Notes under the pieces: generated by a model
Told to the model about the DNA's origin: nothing
Database searches by the model: none
What the model saw: only the letters and a program-made list of their open reading frames with translations
Program-made: the position numbers and the translations under genes
Assembly (NCBI RefSeq): GCF_018130785.1
Contig: NZ_JAFCJT010000002.1
Coordinates: 434,001 to 498,000, forward strand
Direction: 5' to 3'
Length of the DNA: 64,000 nucleotides
DNA from: Bradyrhizobium liaoningense
GTDB taxonomy: Bacteria; Pseudomonadota; Alphaproteobacteria; Rhizobiales; Xanthobacteraceae
Shown here: one piece after another, positions 8,499 through 17,398 of the stretch
Numbering within the stretch: position 1 is the stretch's first letter
Layout of the letters: each line of letters starts with the position of its first letter

Positions 8499-10103
8499 AT
8501 GTTGTATTTCACGCGGTGGAAGGCGCTCGGGATTATCCTGACGGCGCTGATCGTGTGCCTCTGCGCGGTGCCGAACTTCTTCCCCGAAGCGCAGGTCAAG
8601 ACCTGGCCCGCCTGGGCGCAGCGCCGGCTCGTGCTCGGCCTCGACCTCCAGGGCGGCTCATATCTGCTGCTCGAGGTCGATTCCGCCTATGTGAAGAAGG
8701 AACGGCTGGACCAGGTTCGTGACGACGTTCGGCGCACGCTGCGCGATGCCAAGATCGGCTTCACTGGCGGCGTCACCGTGCGCAACGACGCGGCCGAGGT
8801 TCGCATCACCAAGGAATCCGACGTGCAGCCGGCGCTCGCCAAGCTGCGAGAGCTGTCCCAGCCCCTGGGCGGACTGATGGGATCCAGCGGTCAGCGCGAC
8901 CTTGAGGTGACCGATGCCGGCGGCGGCGTGATCCGCCTGACGATCCCGCAGGCCGCGATGCTCGACCGTATGCGCAAGACCATCGAGCAGTCGATCCAGA
9001 TCGTCGAGCGCCGCGTCAACGAGCTCGGCACCGTCGAGCCCGTCATCCAGCGCCAGGGCAACGACCGCATCCTGGTGCAGGTCCCCGGTCTTCAGGATCC
9101 GACCCGCCTGAAGGAGTTGCTGGGCAAGACCGCGAAGATGGAATTCCGCATGGTCGACACCTCCGTGCCGCCGGATCAGGCGCAGCAGGGGCGGTTGCCG
9201 CCGGAATCCGAGCTGCTGATGAGCGCCTCGCCGCCGCCGACGCCCTATGTGGTCAAGAAGCAGGTGCTGGTGGCTGGTGGCGATCTGACCGACGCCCAGG
9301 CGAGCTTCGACCAGCGTACGGGTGAGCCGGTCGTCAGCTTCAAGTTCAATACGTCCGGCGCACGCAAGTTCTCGCAGGCCACGCAAGAGAACGTGGGACT
9401 GCCCTTCGCGATCGTGCTCGACAACAAGGTGATCTCGGCGCCCGTCATCCGCGAGCCCATCACCGGTGGCCAGGGCCAGATCTCCGGCAATTTCACGGTG
9501 CAATCGGCCAACGATCTCGCGATCCTCTTGCGCGCCGGCGCGCTGCCGGCGCCGCTCACCGTGGTTGAGGAGCGCACCGTCGGTCCGGGCCTCGGTCAGG
9601 ATTCGATCGAAAAGGGTGAGCTTGCGGCCTATGTCGGCTCGATCCTCGTCATCATCTTCATGCTGGTGACCTATCGGCTGTTCGGCGTGTTCGCGAACAT
9701 CGCGGTGGCCATCAACGTCGCCATGATCTTCGGCCTGCTGTCGCTGCTCAACGCCACGCTGACGCTGCCCGGCATCGCCGGCATCGTGCTCACCGTCGGC
9801 ATCGCGGTCGATTCCAACGTGCTCATCTACGAGCGCATCCGCGAGGAGCTGCGCGGCGGCCGCAATGCGATCTCGGCGATCGACGCCGGCTTCAAGCGGG
9901 CGCTCGCGACCATCCTCGATTCCAACATCACCACCTTCATTGCCGCCGCCGTGCTGTTCTACATCGGCACCGGCCCGGTGCGCGGCTTCGCCGTGACGCT
10001 CGGCATCGGCATCATCACCACGGTGTTCACCGCCTTCACCCTGACCCGGCTGATCGTCGCCTGGTGGGTGCGGTGGAAGCGGCCGCAGAGCGTGCCGATC
10101 TAG
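8499..10103 (+). CDS. secD: Protein translocase subunit SecD
   Basis: Proton-motive-force-driven component that helps pull exported proteins through SecYEG on the periplasmic side. The 534-residue protein starts with one membrane segment, then LGLDLQGGSYLLLEVD (the D1 signature), a large periplasmic domain (about residues 45-370) and five C-terminal membrane helices containing GIAVDSNVLIYERIREEL, the conserved RND-like motif. Length and order match SecD of alphaproteobacteria. It lies 47 bases after yajC and 10 before secF. Confidence 0.97.
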   Translation: MLYFTRWKALGIILTALIVCLCAVPNFFPEAQVKTWPAWAQRRLVLGLDLQGGSYLLLEVDSAYVKKERLDQVRDDVRRTLRDAKIGFTGGVTVRNDAAEVRITKESDVQPALAKLRELSQPLGGLMGSSGQRDLEVTDAGGGVIRLTIPQAAMLDRMRKTIEQSIQIVERRVNELGTVEPVIQRQGNDRILVQVPGLQDPTRLKELLGKTAKMEFRMVDTSVPPDQAQQGRLPPESELLMSASPPPTPYVVKKQVLVAGGDLTDAQASFDQRTGEPVVSFKFNTSGARKFSQATQENVGLPFAIVLDNKVISAPVIREPITGGQGQISGNFTVQSANDLAILLRAGALPAPLTVVEERTVGPGLGQDSIEKGELAAYVGSILVIIFMLVTYRLFGVFANIAVAINVAMIFGLLSLLNATLTLPGIAGIVLTVGIAVDSNVLIYERIREELRGGRNAISAIDAGFKRALATILDSNITTFIAAAVLFYIGTGPVRGFAVTLGIGIITTVFTAFTLTRLIVAWWVRWKRPQSVPI

Positions 10104-10113
10104 GAGCCTGATC

Positions 10114-11133
10114 GTGAATCACACCGTTCTCATCGGGCTCGGCGTCCTCATTGCCATCCTCACCGTGGTCTCGGTGTTCGGCTGGCTGCCGTCTCTGCGC
10201 ATCGTCCCGGACAACACCCATTTCGACTTCACGCGCTTCCGCCGGATCAGCTTCCCGATCTCGGCGGCGCTGTCGATCGTCGCCATCACGCTGTTCTTCA
10301 CCCACGGCCTGAACCTCGGTATCGACTTCAAGGGCGGCACGCTGCTGGAGGTGCGGGCCAAGTCCGGCGCCGCCGACATCGCGGCGATGCGCACGACGCT
10401 GGATGGCTTGCGTCTTGGCGAAATCCAGCTGCAGCAGTTCGGCGGCCCCGAGAACGTGTTGATCCGCGTTGCCGAGCAGCCCGGCGGCGACAAGGCGCAG
10501 CAGGATGCCGTGCAGAAGGTCCGCACCGCTCTCGGCGATTCCATCGAGTACCGCCGCGTCGAGGTGCTCGGTCCGCGCGTCGCCGGCGAGCTGCTGGCCT
10601 ACGGCATGCTCGGCCTGATGCTCGCGATCATCGCGATCCTGATCTACCTCTGGTTCCGGTTCGAATGGCAGTTCGCGCTCGGCGCCATGATCGCCAACGT
10701 GCACGACATCGTGCTGACGATCGGCTTCATGTCGATCAGCCAGGTCGATTTCGACCTGACCAGCATTGCCGCGCTTCTGACCATTCTGGGCTATTCGCTC
10801 AACGACACCGTGGTCATCTACGACCGTATCCGCGAAATGCTGCGTCGCTACAAGAAGATGCCGATGCCGCAGCTGCTCAACGAATCCATCAATTCGACGC
10901 TGTCGCGCTCGATCATCACTCACTTCACCGTGACGCTGGCACTGCTGGCTCTGCTGCTGTTCGGTGGCCACGCCATCCACAGCTTCACCGCCGTGATGAT
11001 GTTCGGCGTGGTGCTGGTCGGCACCTATACCTCGATCTTCATCGCGGCCCCGATCCTGATCTATCTCGGCGTCGGCGAGCATCGCGAAGATGCGCCCGAT
11101 ACGGCTACGCCGGCGAAGAAAAACAAGGCATGA
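10114..11133 (+). CDS. secF: Protein translocase subunit SecF
   Basis: Partner of SecD in the Sec accessory complex. The 339-residue protein has the SecF signature LGIDFKGGTLLEVRA after its first membrane segment and GYSLNDTVVIYDRIREMLRR in the transmembrane core. The start is GTG (VNHTVLIGLGVL), ten bases after the secD stop. The N-terminal part includes an extra hydrophobic segment before the conserved core, as in many rhizobial SecF proteins. Confidence 0.96.
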   Translation: MNHTVLIGLGVLIAILTVVSVFGWLPSLRIVPDNTHFDFTRFRRISFPISAALSIVAITLFFTHGLNLGIDFKGGTLLEVRAKSGAADIAAMRTTLDGLRLGEIQLQQFGGPENVLIRVAEQPGGDKAQQDAVQKVRTALGDSIEYRRVEVLGPRVAGELLAYGMLGLMLAIIAILIYLWFRFEWQFALGAMIANVHDIVLTIGFMSISQVDFDLTSIAALLTILGYSLNDTVVIYDRIREMLRRYKKMPMPQLLNESINSTLSRSIITHFTVTLALLALLLFGGHAIHSFTAVMMFGVVLVGTYTSIFIAAPILIYLGVGEHREDAPDTATPAKKNKA

Positions 11134-11144
11134 TCCGAACCGCA

Positions 11145-11170
11145 TGCCCCCGCATGCGTTTGCGGGGGCA
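11145..11170 (+). terminator. Hairpin after secF
   Basis: A ten-base-pair perfect stem (TGCCCCCGCA with TGCGGGGGCA) around a six-base loop, in the gap after secF. No T-run follows, so it may be an RNA-stabilising or rho-assisted structure instead of a full intrinsic terminator, and the next genes may still be partly co-transcribed. Confidence 0.5.
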
Positions 11171-11193
11171 GTAAGCTCATTCGGACGAAGACG

Positions 11194-11577
11194 ATGGCCG
11201 GCGATCCAAACGCACCGCATTTCCCGCGCTCGGCGCCGATCGAGGCCTATGGCAAGGGCGGATTCGCCTTTGCCGGCATGTCTCATCGGGGATCGCTGCT
11301 GTGCCTGCCCGACGCAATCTGGGCCTGGGACGTAACGGACCCGGCGAAGATCGACCGCTATTCGCTGGATCGGGTGTTCACGGCCGCCAACAGCATCGAC
11401 ACGCTCCTGATCGGCACCGGAACCGGCGTCTGGCTGCCGCCGCCGGACCTGCGGCAGGCGCTGAAGGCGGTGAGGGTGGTGCTGGATACGATGCAGACCG
11501 GTCCTGCCGTGCGCACCTACAACATCATGATCGGCGAGCGGCGCCGCGTCGCGGCCGCGCTGATCGCCGTACCATGA
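11194..11577 (+). CDS. Mth938-like domain protein (NDUFAF3 homologue)
   Basis: A 127-residue cytosolic protein of the Mth938/DUF498 fold. Recognisable parts are APIEAYGKGGFAFAG near the start, DTLLIGTGTGVWLPP in the middle and TGPAVRTYNIMIGERRRVAA at the end, the same pattern as human NDUFAF3, a respiratory complex I assembly factor. Its place after yajC-secDF is a known conserved neighbourhood for bacterial homologues. The stop overlaps the next start (ATGA), indicating translational coupling. A role in complex I or membrane-protein assembly is inferred from the homologue. Confidence 0.85.
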   Translation: MAGDPNAPHFPRSAPIEAYGKGGFAFAGMSHRGSLLCLPDAIWAWDVTDPAKIDRYSLDRVFTAANSIDTLLIGTGTGVWLPPPDLRQALKAVRVVLDTMQTGPAVRTYNIMIGERRRVAAALIAVP

Positions 11578-12437
11578 GCAGCGCTGCGCCTCCGCCCGAT
11601 TCTGCTGCCTTCTGTGCCGGCCTCGTGCGCAGCCATGACTTTCCGCGTTATGCCGCAACGCTGTTTGCGCCGGCCGCCGAGCGCCAGGCGCTGCTGGCGC
11701 TCTATGCCTTCAATGTCGAGATCGTCCGCGTCCGCGACCAGGTGAGCCAGCCCTTGCCCGGCGAAATCCGCCTGCAATGGTGGACTGACATGCTGGCGGG
11801 CCACGTCCACGGCAGCGCCGAGGGCAATCCGGTGGCGGCAGAGCTATTGCGTGCGATCCGCGATTTCGACCTGCCGGTCGAGCCCCTGTCGCTGCTCGCC
11901 GACGAGCATCAGTTCGATCTCTACAACGATCCGATGCCGACCATGGCGGCTCTGGAGGGTTATCTGGACACGACCTGTTCGGCATTGTTTGCCCTCGCGG
12001 CGCGGGTCATGATGCCACCCTCGGAGGCGGCCGAGCATCTCGCAAGGCATGCCGGGCTCGCCCAGGGTATCGTGCAGGTGATCGCGAATCTGCCGCGCGA
12101 CTCGGCGCACCGGCAACTGTTCCTGCCGCAGCAAGTGCTGGCGGCCCATGGCTGCCAGATGGAGGACGTGTTCGCTGGCAAGGAGACGCCAAATCTGCAT
12201 GCGGTGCTGGGCCAGCTCGTGGGCGAAGCCGAGCAGCATTTGACTACGGCCTTGTCGCTGTTGCCGGAGGTGCCGGCGCCGGCACGGCCAGCGTTCCTGC
12301 TGCTGAGCCAGGTGCGGGGCGACCTCAAGCGCCTGTCGCAACCCGGGCGCAATCCGTTCACGCCGCAGCCGACGTCGCGGCTGCGCACGCTATGGACGCT
12401 GTGGCGGGCTTCACGTTCCCGGGAATTTAACAAATAG
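11574..12437 (+). CDS. Squalene/phytoene-synthase-fold protein (NDUFAF6-like)
   Basis: A 287-residue alpha-helical protein of the squalene/phytoene synthase superfamily (ALYAFNVEIVRVRDQV, EIRLQWWTDML, LPRDSAHRQLFLP). The two Asp-rich motifs that bind the diphosphate-magnesium clusters in true synthases are degraded: the first reads NVEIVRVRD and the second RDSAHRQ without its second Asp. Catalysis is therefore unlikely, as for the mitochondrial complex I assembly factor NDUFAF6. Start overlaps the preceding stop by four bases. No isoprenoid genes are nearby. Confidence 0.8.
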   Translation: MSSAAPPPDSAAFCAGLVRSHDFPRYAATLFAPAAERQALLALYAFNVEIVRVRDQVSQPLPGEIRLQWWTDMLAGHVHGSAEGNPVAAELLRAIRDFDLPVEPLSLLADEHQFDLYNDPMPTMAALEGYLDTTCSALFALAARVMMPPSEAAEHLARHAGLAQGIVQVIANLPRDSAHRQLFLPQQVLAAHGCQMEDVFAGKETPNLHAVLGQLVGEAEQHLTTALSLLPEVPAPARPAFLLLSQVRGDLKRLSQPGRNPFTPQPTSRLRTLWTLWRASRSREFNK

Positions 12438-12482
12438 CGGCTGGCTTATCGCCTCGAGCTGCTGGATGCTCTATGCTGTCCC

Positions 12483-13727
12483 ATGGCTGAGTTGTTCCAA
12501 AGCACGTCCTCCGATCTCAGCGGCTTTCCGGTCGCACCAAGCGACGTTCATGCCGCCGCCGACACCATCCGCGGCGCCGTCGTCGAGACGCCCTGTAGCT
12601 ACAGCCGCACGCTAAGCAACATCTGCGGCTGCGACATCTGGCTGAAGTTCGAGAACCTCCAGTTCACGTCCTCGTTCAAGGAGCGGGGTGCGCTGAACCG
12701 GCTGACCGCGCTCACGCCTGAGGAGCGTGCGCGCGGCGTCATCGCGATGTCGGCGGGCAACCACGCGCAGGGCGTTGCCTATCACGCCAAGCGGCTCGAC
12801 ATTCCCGCCACCATCGTCATGCCGGTCGGTACGCCCATGGTGAAGGTCGAGAACACCAGGCACCACGGCGCGGAGGTGGTGGTGACGGGCGCGACGCTGG
12901 AGGAGGCGGCCGCGTATGCGCGAAGCCACGGTGAAGCCCGCGGCATGATCTTCGTCCACCCCTACGACGATCCGCTTGTCATTGCGGGGCAGGGCACAGT
13001 CGGGCTTGAGATGCTGAAGGCGGTGCCCGAGCTCGATACGCTGGTGGTCCCGATCGGCGGCGGCGGCCTGATCAGCGGCATCAGCATTGCCGCGAAATCG
13101 ATCAAGCCGACAGTGCGGATTCTTGGCGTCGAGGCCTGGCTCTACCCCTCGATGTACAACGCTATCCATGACGGCAATCTGCCTGCGCGCGGCGACACGC
13201 TCGCCGAAGGCATCGCGGTGAAATCGCCGGGCAAGATCACGACCGAGATCGTCCGCCGCCTCGTCGACGACATCGCGTTGGTGAACGAAGCCGAGCTCGA
13301 GCGCGCGGTCGCGACCCTGATTTCGATCGAGAAGACGGTCGTCGAGGGCGCCGGCGCCGCCGGGCTTGCCGCGCTGATGTCCGATACGTCCCGCTTTGCT
13401 GGCCAGAAGGTAGGCTTGGTGCTGAGCGGCGGCAACATCGACACGCGGCTGATTGCATCCGTCCTGACGCGCGAGCTGGCTCGCGAAGGACGGCTGACTC
13501 AGTTGTCGCTCGACATCCCCGACAGGCCCGGACAATTGGCTGCCGTCGCTTCACTGCTGGCCGAGGCCGGCGCCAACATCATCGAGGTCTCGCATCAGCG
13601 GACCTTCTCCGACCTGCCGGCCAAGGCGACGCTGCTGCAACTTGTCATCGAGACGCGCGACAGCGCGCATCTCGACGAGGTCATGGCCAAGCTCGGCGCA
13701 TCCGGGCTGAGTGCGCGCTGCACCTGA
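12483..13727 (+). CDS. ilvA: Threonine ammonia-lyase (threonine dehydratase)
   Basis: PLP enzyme converting threonine to 2-oxobutyrate and ammonia, first step to isoleucine (or threonine catabolism). The PLP lysine is in SSFKERGALN (about residue 66), the phosphate-binding glycine loop is PIGGGGLISG, and the C-terminal 75 residues (LSLDIPDRPGQLAAVASLLA) form one ACT-type domain. At 414 residues it is shorter than E. coli IlvA and matches the single-ACT form common in alphaproteobacteria. It lies 45 bases after the NDUFAF6-like gene; no attenuator fits in that gap. Confidence 0.92.
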   Translation: MAELFQSTSSDLSGFPVAPSDVHAAADTIRGAVVETPCSYSRTLSNICGCDIWLKFENLQFTSSFKERGALNRLTALTPEERARGVIAMSAGNHAQGVAYHAKRLDIPATIVMPVGTPMVKVENTRHHGAEVVVTGATLEEAAAYARSHGEARGMIFVHPYDDPLVIAGQGTVGLEMLKAVPELDTLVVPIGGGGLISGISIAAKSIKPTVRILGVEAWLYPSMYNAIHDGNLPARGDTLAEGIAVKSPGKITTEIVRRLVDDIALVNEAELERAVATLISIEKTVVEGAGAAGLAALMSDTSRFAGQKVGLVLSGGNIDTRLIASVLTRELAREGRLTQLSLDIPDRPGQLAAVASLLAEAGANIIEVSHQRTFSDLPAKATLLQLVIETRDSAHLDEVMAKLGASGLSARCT

Positions 13728-13744
13728 GTGCGGCGCGTTTCTCA

Positions 13745-14923
13745 CTATCGCGGCGCCAGGCCCGCGGCGTGAGCGATCAGCCGATCGATCTCGGCCTCCG
13801 TGTTGTAATAATGCGGGGATGCCCGCACGACCGACGGCAGCGAGCGAGCTTCGGCATCGATGAGCGTGCTCGCGGGATCCGAAGCGCCAATGGTGATTCC
13901 GGCCGCAGCGGCGCTGCTGACAATGTCGCCTGCCTCATACCCCTCCATCGTGAAACTGACGATGGCGCCCGGCGCGCGTCCGAGGTCGCGAATGGTGACG
14001 CCGTGAATGGCGGCGAGGCCGCCGCGAAGACGGTTCGCGAGCAGACGGCAGCGCTGCTCGATGGGGCCGAGGCCGATCGCGAGGGCATAATCGATGGCAG
14101 TGCCGAGACCGAGACGTGCCGCGTAATTGTTCTCCCATGTCTCGAAACGGCGGGCATCGTCACGGAGCCGATATTCATCTCGTGAGACCCAGGGCGCGGC
14201 GAAGTGATCGATCATCGGCGGCTCGAGCCGTTGCAGCATCTCGCGGCGGACGTAGAGAAAGCCCGTGCCGCGCGGGCCGCGGAGGAATTTGCGCCCCGTC
14301 GCCGACAACATGTCACAGCCGATGGCTTCGACGTCGACCGTCATCTGGCCGACCGCCTGGCAGGCGTCGAGCAGATAGGGAATGCCCCGCGCCCGGGCGA
14401 TCTTGCCGATCGCCGCCGCGGGATTGACCAGCCCGCCATTGGTCGGAACCCAGGTGATGGCGATCAGTTTTGCGCGCTCGTCGATCATGCGGTCGAGCGC
14501 GTGGACGTCGAGCTCGCCACTGGCATCGCTCGGCACGACATCGATGATCGCGCCCGTGCGCCTGGCGACCTGAAGAAACGCGACATAGTTGGCGGCGTAT
14601 TCCGCTTCGGCGGTCAGGATCCGGTCGCCCTGGCGAAACGGAAGCGCGTAGAACGCCATCTGCCAGGCAACCGTCGCGTTCTCCATGAGAGCGATCTCAT
14701 CGGGCGCGGCATTCAACAGCCGCGCCACCGAGCCGTAGACCGCTTCAAGCCGGTCGGACTCACGATCAGCGGCGGCATAACCTCCGATCTCGCTCTCCAG
14801 ATCGATATGCTGCTTCGTCGTATCGACAACGGAGATCGGCATGAGAGCCGCGCCAGCATTGTGGAGATATGCGAGCCGGGAGGTGGCTGGCGTGTCGGCC
14901 CGTATTTGGTCGAGATCAATCAA
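13745..14923 (-). CDS. Class V aminotransferase / cysteine-desulfurase-like enzyme
   Basis: A 392-residue PLP enzyme of fold type I, class V. Seen are ITWVPTNGGLVNPAAAIGKI, the Asp of YLLDACQAVGQMTVDV that pairs with the PLP ring nitrogen, and the lysine in SATGRKFLRGPRGTGFLYV (about residue 212). No conserved cysteine loop typical of IscS/SufS is seen near the C-terminus, so sulfur transfer is uncertain; selenocysteine-lyase-like or aminotransferase/epimerase activity is equally possible. It is divergent from the LysR gene, which may control it, and convergent with ilvA. Confidence 0.8.
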   Translation of the reverse strand: MIDLDQIRADTPATSRLAYLHNAGAALMPISVVDTTKQHIDLESEIGGYAAADRESDRLEAVYGSVARLLNAAPDEIALMENATVAWQMAFYALPFRQGDRILTAEAEYAANYVAFLQVARRTGAIIDVVPSDASGELDVHALDRMIDERAKLIAITWVPTNGGLVNPAAAIGKIARARGIPYLLDACQAVGQMTVDVEAIGCDMLSATGRKFLRGPRGTGFLYVRREMLQRLEPPMIDHFAAPWVSRDEYRLRDDARRFETWENNYAARLGLGTAIDYALAIGLGPIEQRCRLLANRLRGGLAAIHGVTIRDLGRAPGAIVSFTMEGYEAGDIVSSAAAAGITIGASDPASTLIDAEARSLPSVVRASPHYYNTEAEIDRLIAHAAGLAPR

Positions 14924-15004
14924 TGTTACCTCCGCCTGCTGGCTGCGCTGCTAGAATTAGGCTCGATGCTGCGGGTGCGCAAGGTTGAGGCCACAGCGTT
15001 GATT

Positions 15005-15052
15005 TTGGAATAATCGGAGAGAATTCTACGAAGCGTTGGTATCAGATTCCAA
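15005..15052. promoter_or_regulatory. Inverted repeat in the aminotransferase/LysR divergent promoter
   Basis: TTGGAAT and ATTCCAA face each other across 34 bases between the divergent class V aminotransferase and LysR genes. The spacing resembles the two-site arrangement LysR-type regulators use for autoregulation and divergent control. Binding is inference only. Confidence 0.3.
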
Positions 15053-15130
15053 TTGGGGTGCTCCCATCGCGCGATTTTGAGAAATGCAGCGAGCCCGAAC
15101 GCTATATCCTCCCGGATCGGGAACCCGACC

Positions 15131-16090
15131 ATGCAAGAGAAAACGCAATCGTCACGCTCCACGAGCGGGGCGCCCAAGATTGAGATCACCCGGCGGATCG
15201 ACCTCACGACCCTGCGGCTGTTCATCGCCATCTGCGAAGAGGGCAATTTGACGCGCGCCTCGCAGCGGGAGGCGATCGCGCCCTCCGCCGTCAGCAAGCG
15301 CATGCATGATCTGGAGGAGGTGCTCGAGGTCGCGCTGTTCGAGCGGCATCCGAACGGCATGGCTCTGACGCCGGCCGGCGAATCGCTGCTGCACCATGCG
15401 CGCGTGACGCTGCTCAACGTCGAGAAGATCGCAGTCGATATGGCCGAGCATGCGCGCGGTGTGCGTGGGCATGTGCGGATGCTGGCCAATCTGTCGTCGA
15501 TCGTCGAGTTCCTGCCGGACGATCTGCCCGGCTTCTTTCGCTCGCATGAGCTGGTGCGGCTCGATCTACAGGAACGCCCCAGTGCCGATGTCGTTCGCGG
15601 CGTCGAGGAGGGCGTGGCCGAGATCGGCATCTGCTCCGCTGACGTTTCGACGCGCGGGCTGGAGCGGTTCTCCTATCGCCGGGACCGCCTCGTCATCGTG
15701 GTGCGATCCGATCATGCGCTTGCATCGGCAAAAGACGTTTCGTTCGCCGATACGCTCGATTACGATCATGTCGGACTGTTTGCGACGAGCTCCATCTACT
15801 TGCGCTCGCAATACACCGCGCAGCAGATCGGCAAGTCGATCCGATTGCGGGTTCATGTTCCCGGCTTCGATGCGGTGTGCCGGATGGTGCAAGCCGGCAT
15901 GGGAATCGGCCTCATCCCAGACCGTGCGTTCGAGGTCCTCAGTCACGGCATGAACCTGACGGCCGTCGAGCTGAACGATGACTGGGCCGATCGCGAGCTG
16001 GTGCTGGTCGCGAGGGATCCTGCGGGATTGTCGGCGACGAGCCAGTTGATGCTCGATCATCTGCGGTTGCCCGGAACCAAGCCTCACTGA
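15131..16090 (+). CDS. LysR-family transcriptional regulator
   Basis: A 319-residue DNA-binding regulator. The N-terminal winged helix-turn-helix reads LRLFIAICEEGNLTRASQRE then AIAPSAVSKRMHDLEEVLEV with ALFERHPNGMALTPAGE, followed by a periplasmic-binding-protein-like effector domain (about residues 95-315). The ATG at 131 bases into the 15.0-kb block (MQEKTQSS) was chosen because upstream codons overlap the divergent promoter. It sits between a divergent aminotransferase and a co-oriented CoA-transferase/lyase/MFS cluster, so an acidic metabolite used by that cluster is a plausible effector. Confidence 0.9.
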   Translation: MQEKTQSSRSTSGAPKIEITRRIDLTTLRLFIAICEEGNLTRASQREAIAPSAVSKRMHDLEEVLEVALFERHPNGMALTPAGESLLHHARVTLLNVEKIAVDMAEHARGVRGHVRMLANLSSIVEFLPDDLPGFFRSHELVRLDLQERPSADVVRGVEEGVAEIGICSADVSTRGLERFSYRRDRLVIVVRSDHALASAKDVSFADTLDYDHVGLFATSSIYLRSQYTAQQIGKSIRLRVHVPGFDAVCRMVQAGMGIGLIPDRAFEVLSHGMNLTAVELNDDWADRELVLVARDPAGLSATSQLMLDHLRLPGTKPH

Positions 16091-16204
16091 TCGCCGCCCT
16101 CCATGTCGTTCGTCATCCGCGAACGCGTGTTCATCAAAGGATATTGGACTTAAGACCTCACACTCGGCGACACCACGATCAAAGATGATCGAGGAGCGCC
16201 AGAC

Positions 16205-17398
16205 GTGGACGGACCATTATCCGGAATACGAGTCATCGAACTCGGAACTTTGATCGCTGCTCCGTTTGCCGCGCGGCTGTTCGCCGAGTTCGGCGCCGAA
16301 GTCATCAAGATCGAGCAGCCCGGCATCGGTGATCCCCTGCGCACATGGCGCAAGCTGCATCAGGGCACGTCGCTCTGGTGGTACCTGCAATCGCGCAACA
16401 AGAAGTCGATCGCGATCGATCTGAAGTCACCGGAGGGGCGCGACGTGGCGCTGCGCCTGGCCGCACAAGCCGATGTCGTGATCGAGAATTTCAAGCCCGG
16501 CGGCCTCGAGAAGCTCGGCCTCGGCTGGGACGTGCTCTCTAAGCTCAATCCAGACCTGACACTGGTCCGCATCTCGGGCTACGGGCAGACCGGCCCTTAT
16601 CGCGACCGCTCCGGCTTCGGCGCGATCGGCGAAGCCATGGGTGGATTGCGCTTTACAACGGGCGATCCGGACAGCCCGCCGGCGCGGGTCGGCATCAGCA
16701 TCGGCGACAGCCTTGCCTCGCTCCATGGCGTGATCGGCGCACTGATGTCGCTGCTTCGCGTCAAGACAGGGCAGGGGCGTGGGCAGGTCGTTGACGTCTC
16801 GCTCTATGAGAGCGTGTTCAATCTGATGGAGAGCCTTGTCCCGGAGTATGACCTCATGGGTCATGTCCGGACCCGCACTGGCGGCGCTCTGCCAGGTATC
16901 AGTCCCTCCAATACGTATCCGAGTTCCGATGGGCGCCACGTCGTCATCGCCGGCAACAGCGACGCGATCTTCAAGCGCCTGATGCAGGTCGTCGGCCGTC
17001 CGGACCTTGCCGACGATCCTGCCCTTGCCAGCAATGATGGACGCGTTCGTAGCAACGCCTTGCTCGATCGCGCCATTGCAGCGTGGACCTCGGAGCGCAC
17101 GATGGACGAGATCCTCGCACGCCTCGATGTGGCCGATATTCCAGCAGGCCGGATCTATTCGGTCGCCGACATCGTGGACGATCCCCATTACGCGGCCCGC
17201 GAGATGATCCTGCCGACCGAATTGCCGGGCGATGTCACCGTCAAGATGCCGGGCATTGCGCCAAAGCTCTCGGACACGCCTGGCACGGTCAGGTGGTCCG
17301 GTCCGACGCTGGGGCAGCACACCGATGAGGTGCTGACGAGCCTCGGCTTGCAGGCAGGCGACATCGCGCAGCTGCGCCGCAGCGGAGCAGTGCAATGA
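16205..17398 (+). CDS. Family III CoA transferase (CaiB/BaiF type)
   Basis: Moves CoA from a donor acyl-CoA to a carboxylic acid. The 397-residue sequence has the family N-terminus (GIRVIELGTLIAAPFAARLF AEFGAEVIKIE), the RISGYGQTGPYRDRSGFGAI segment, and the catalytic Asp in GQVVDVSLYESVFN (Asp197). The GTG start follows GAGGAG. The stop overlaps the following HMG-CoA-lyase-like gene (ATGA), so activation and cleavage steps are probably coupled. The acid is unknown; a branched dicarboxylate such as 3-hydroxy-3-methylglutarate would fit the neighbour. Confidence 0.92.
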   Translation: MDGPLSGIRVIELGTLIAAPFAARLFAEFGAEVIKIEQPGIGDPLRTWRKLHQGTSLWWYLQSRNKKSIAIDLKSPEGRDVALRLAAQADVVIENFKPGGLEKLGLGWDVLSKLNPDLTLVRISGYGQTGPYRDRSGFGAIGEAMGGLRFTTGDPDSPPARVGISIGDSLASLHGVIGALMSLLRVKTGQGRGQVVDVSLYESVFNLMESLVPEYDLMGHVRTRTGGALPGISPSNTYPSSDGRHVVIAGNSDAIFKRLMQVVGRPDLADDPALASNDGRVRSNALLDRAIAAWTSERTMDEILARLDVADIPAGRIYSVADIVDDPHYAAREMILPTELPGDVTVKMPGIAPKLSDTPGTVRWSGPTLGQHTDEVLTSLGLQAGDIAQLRRSGAVQ

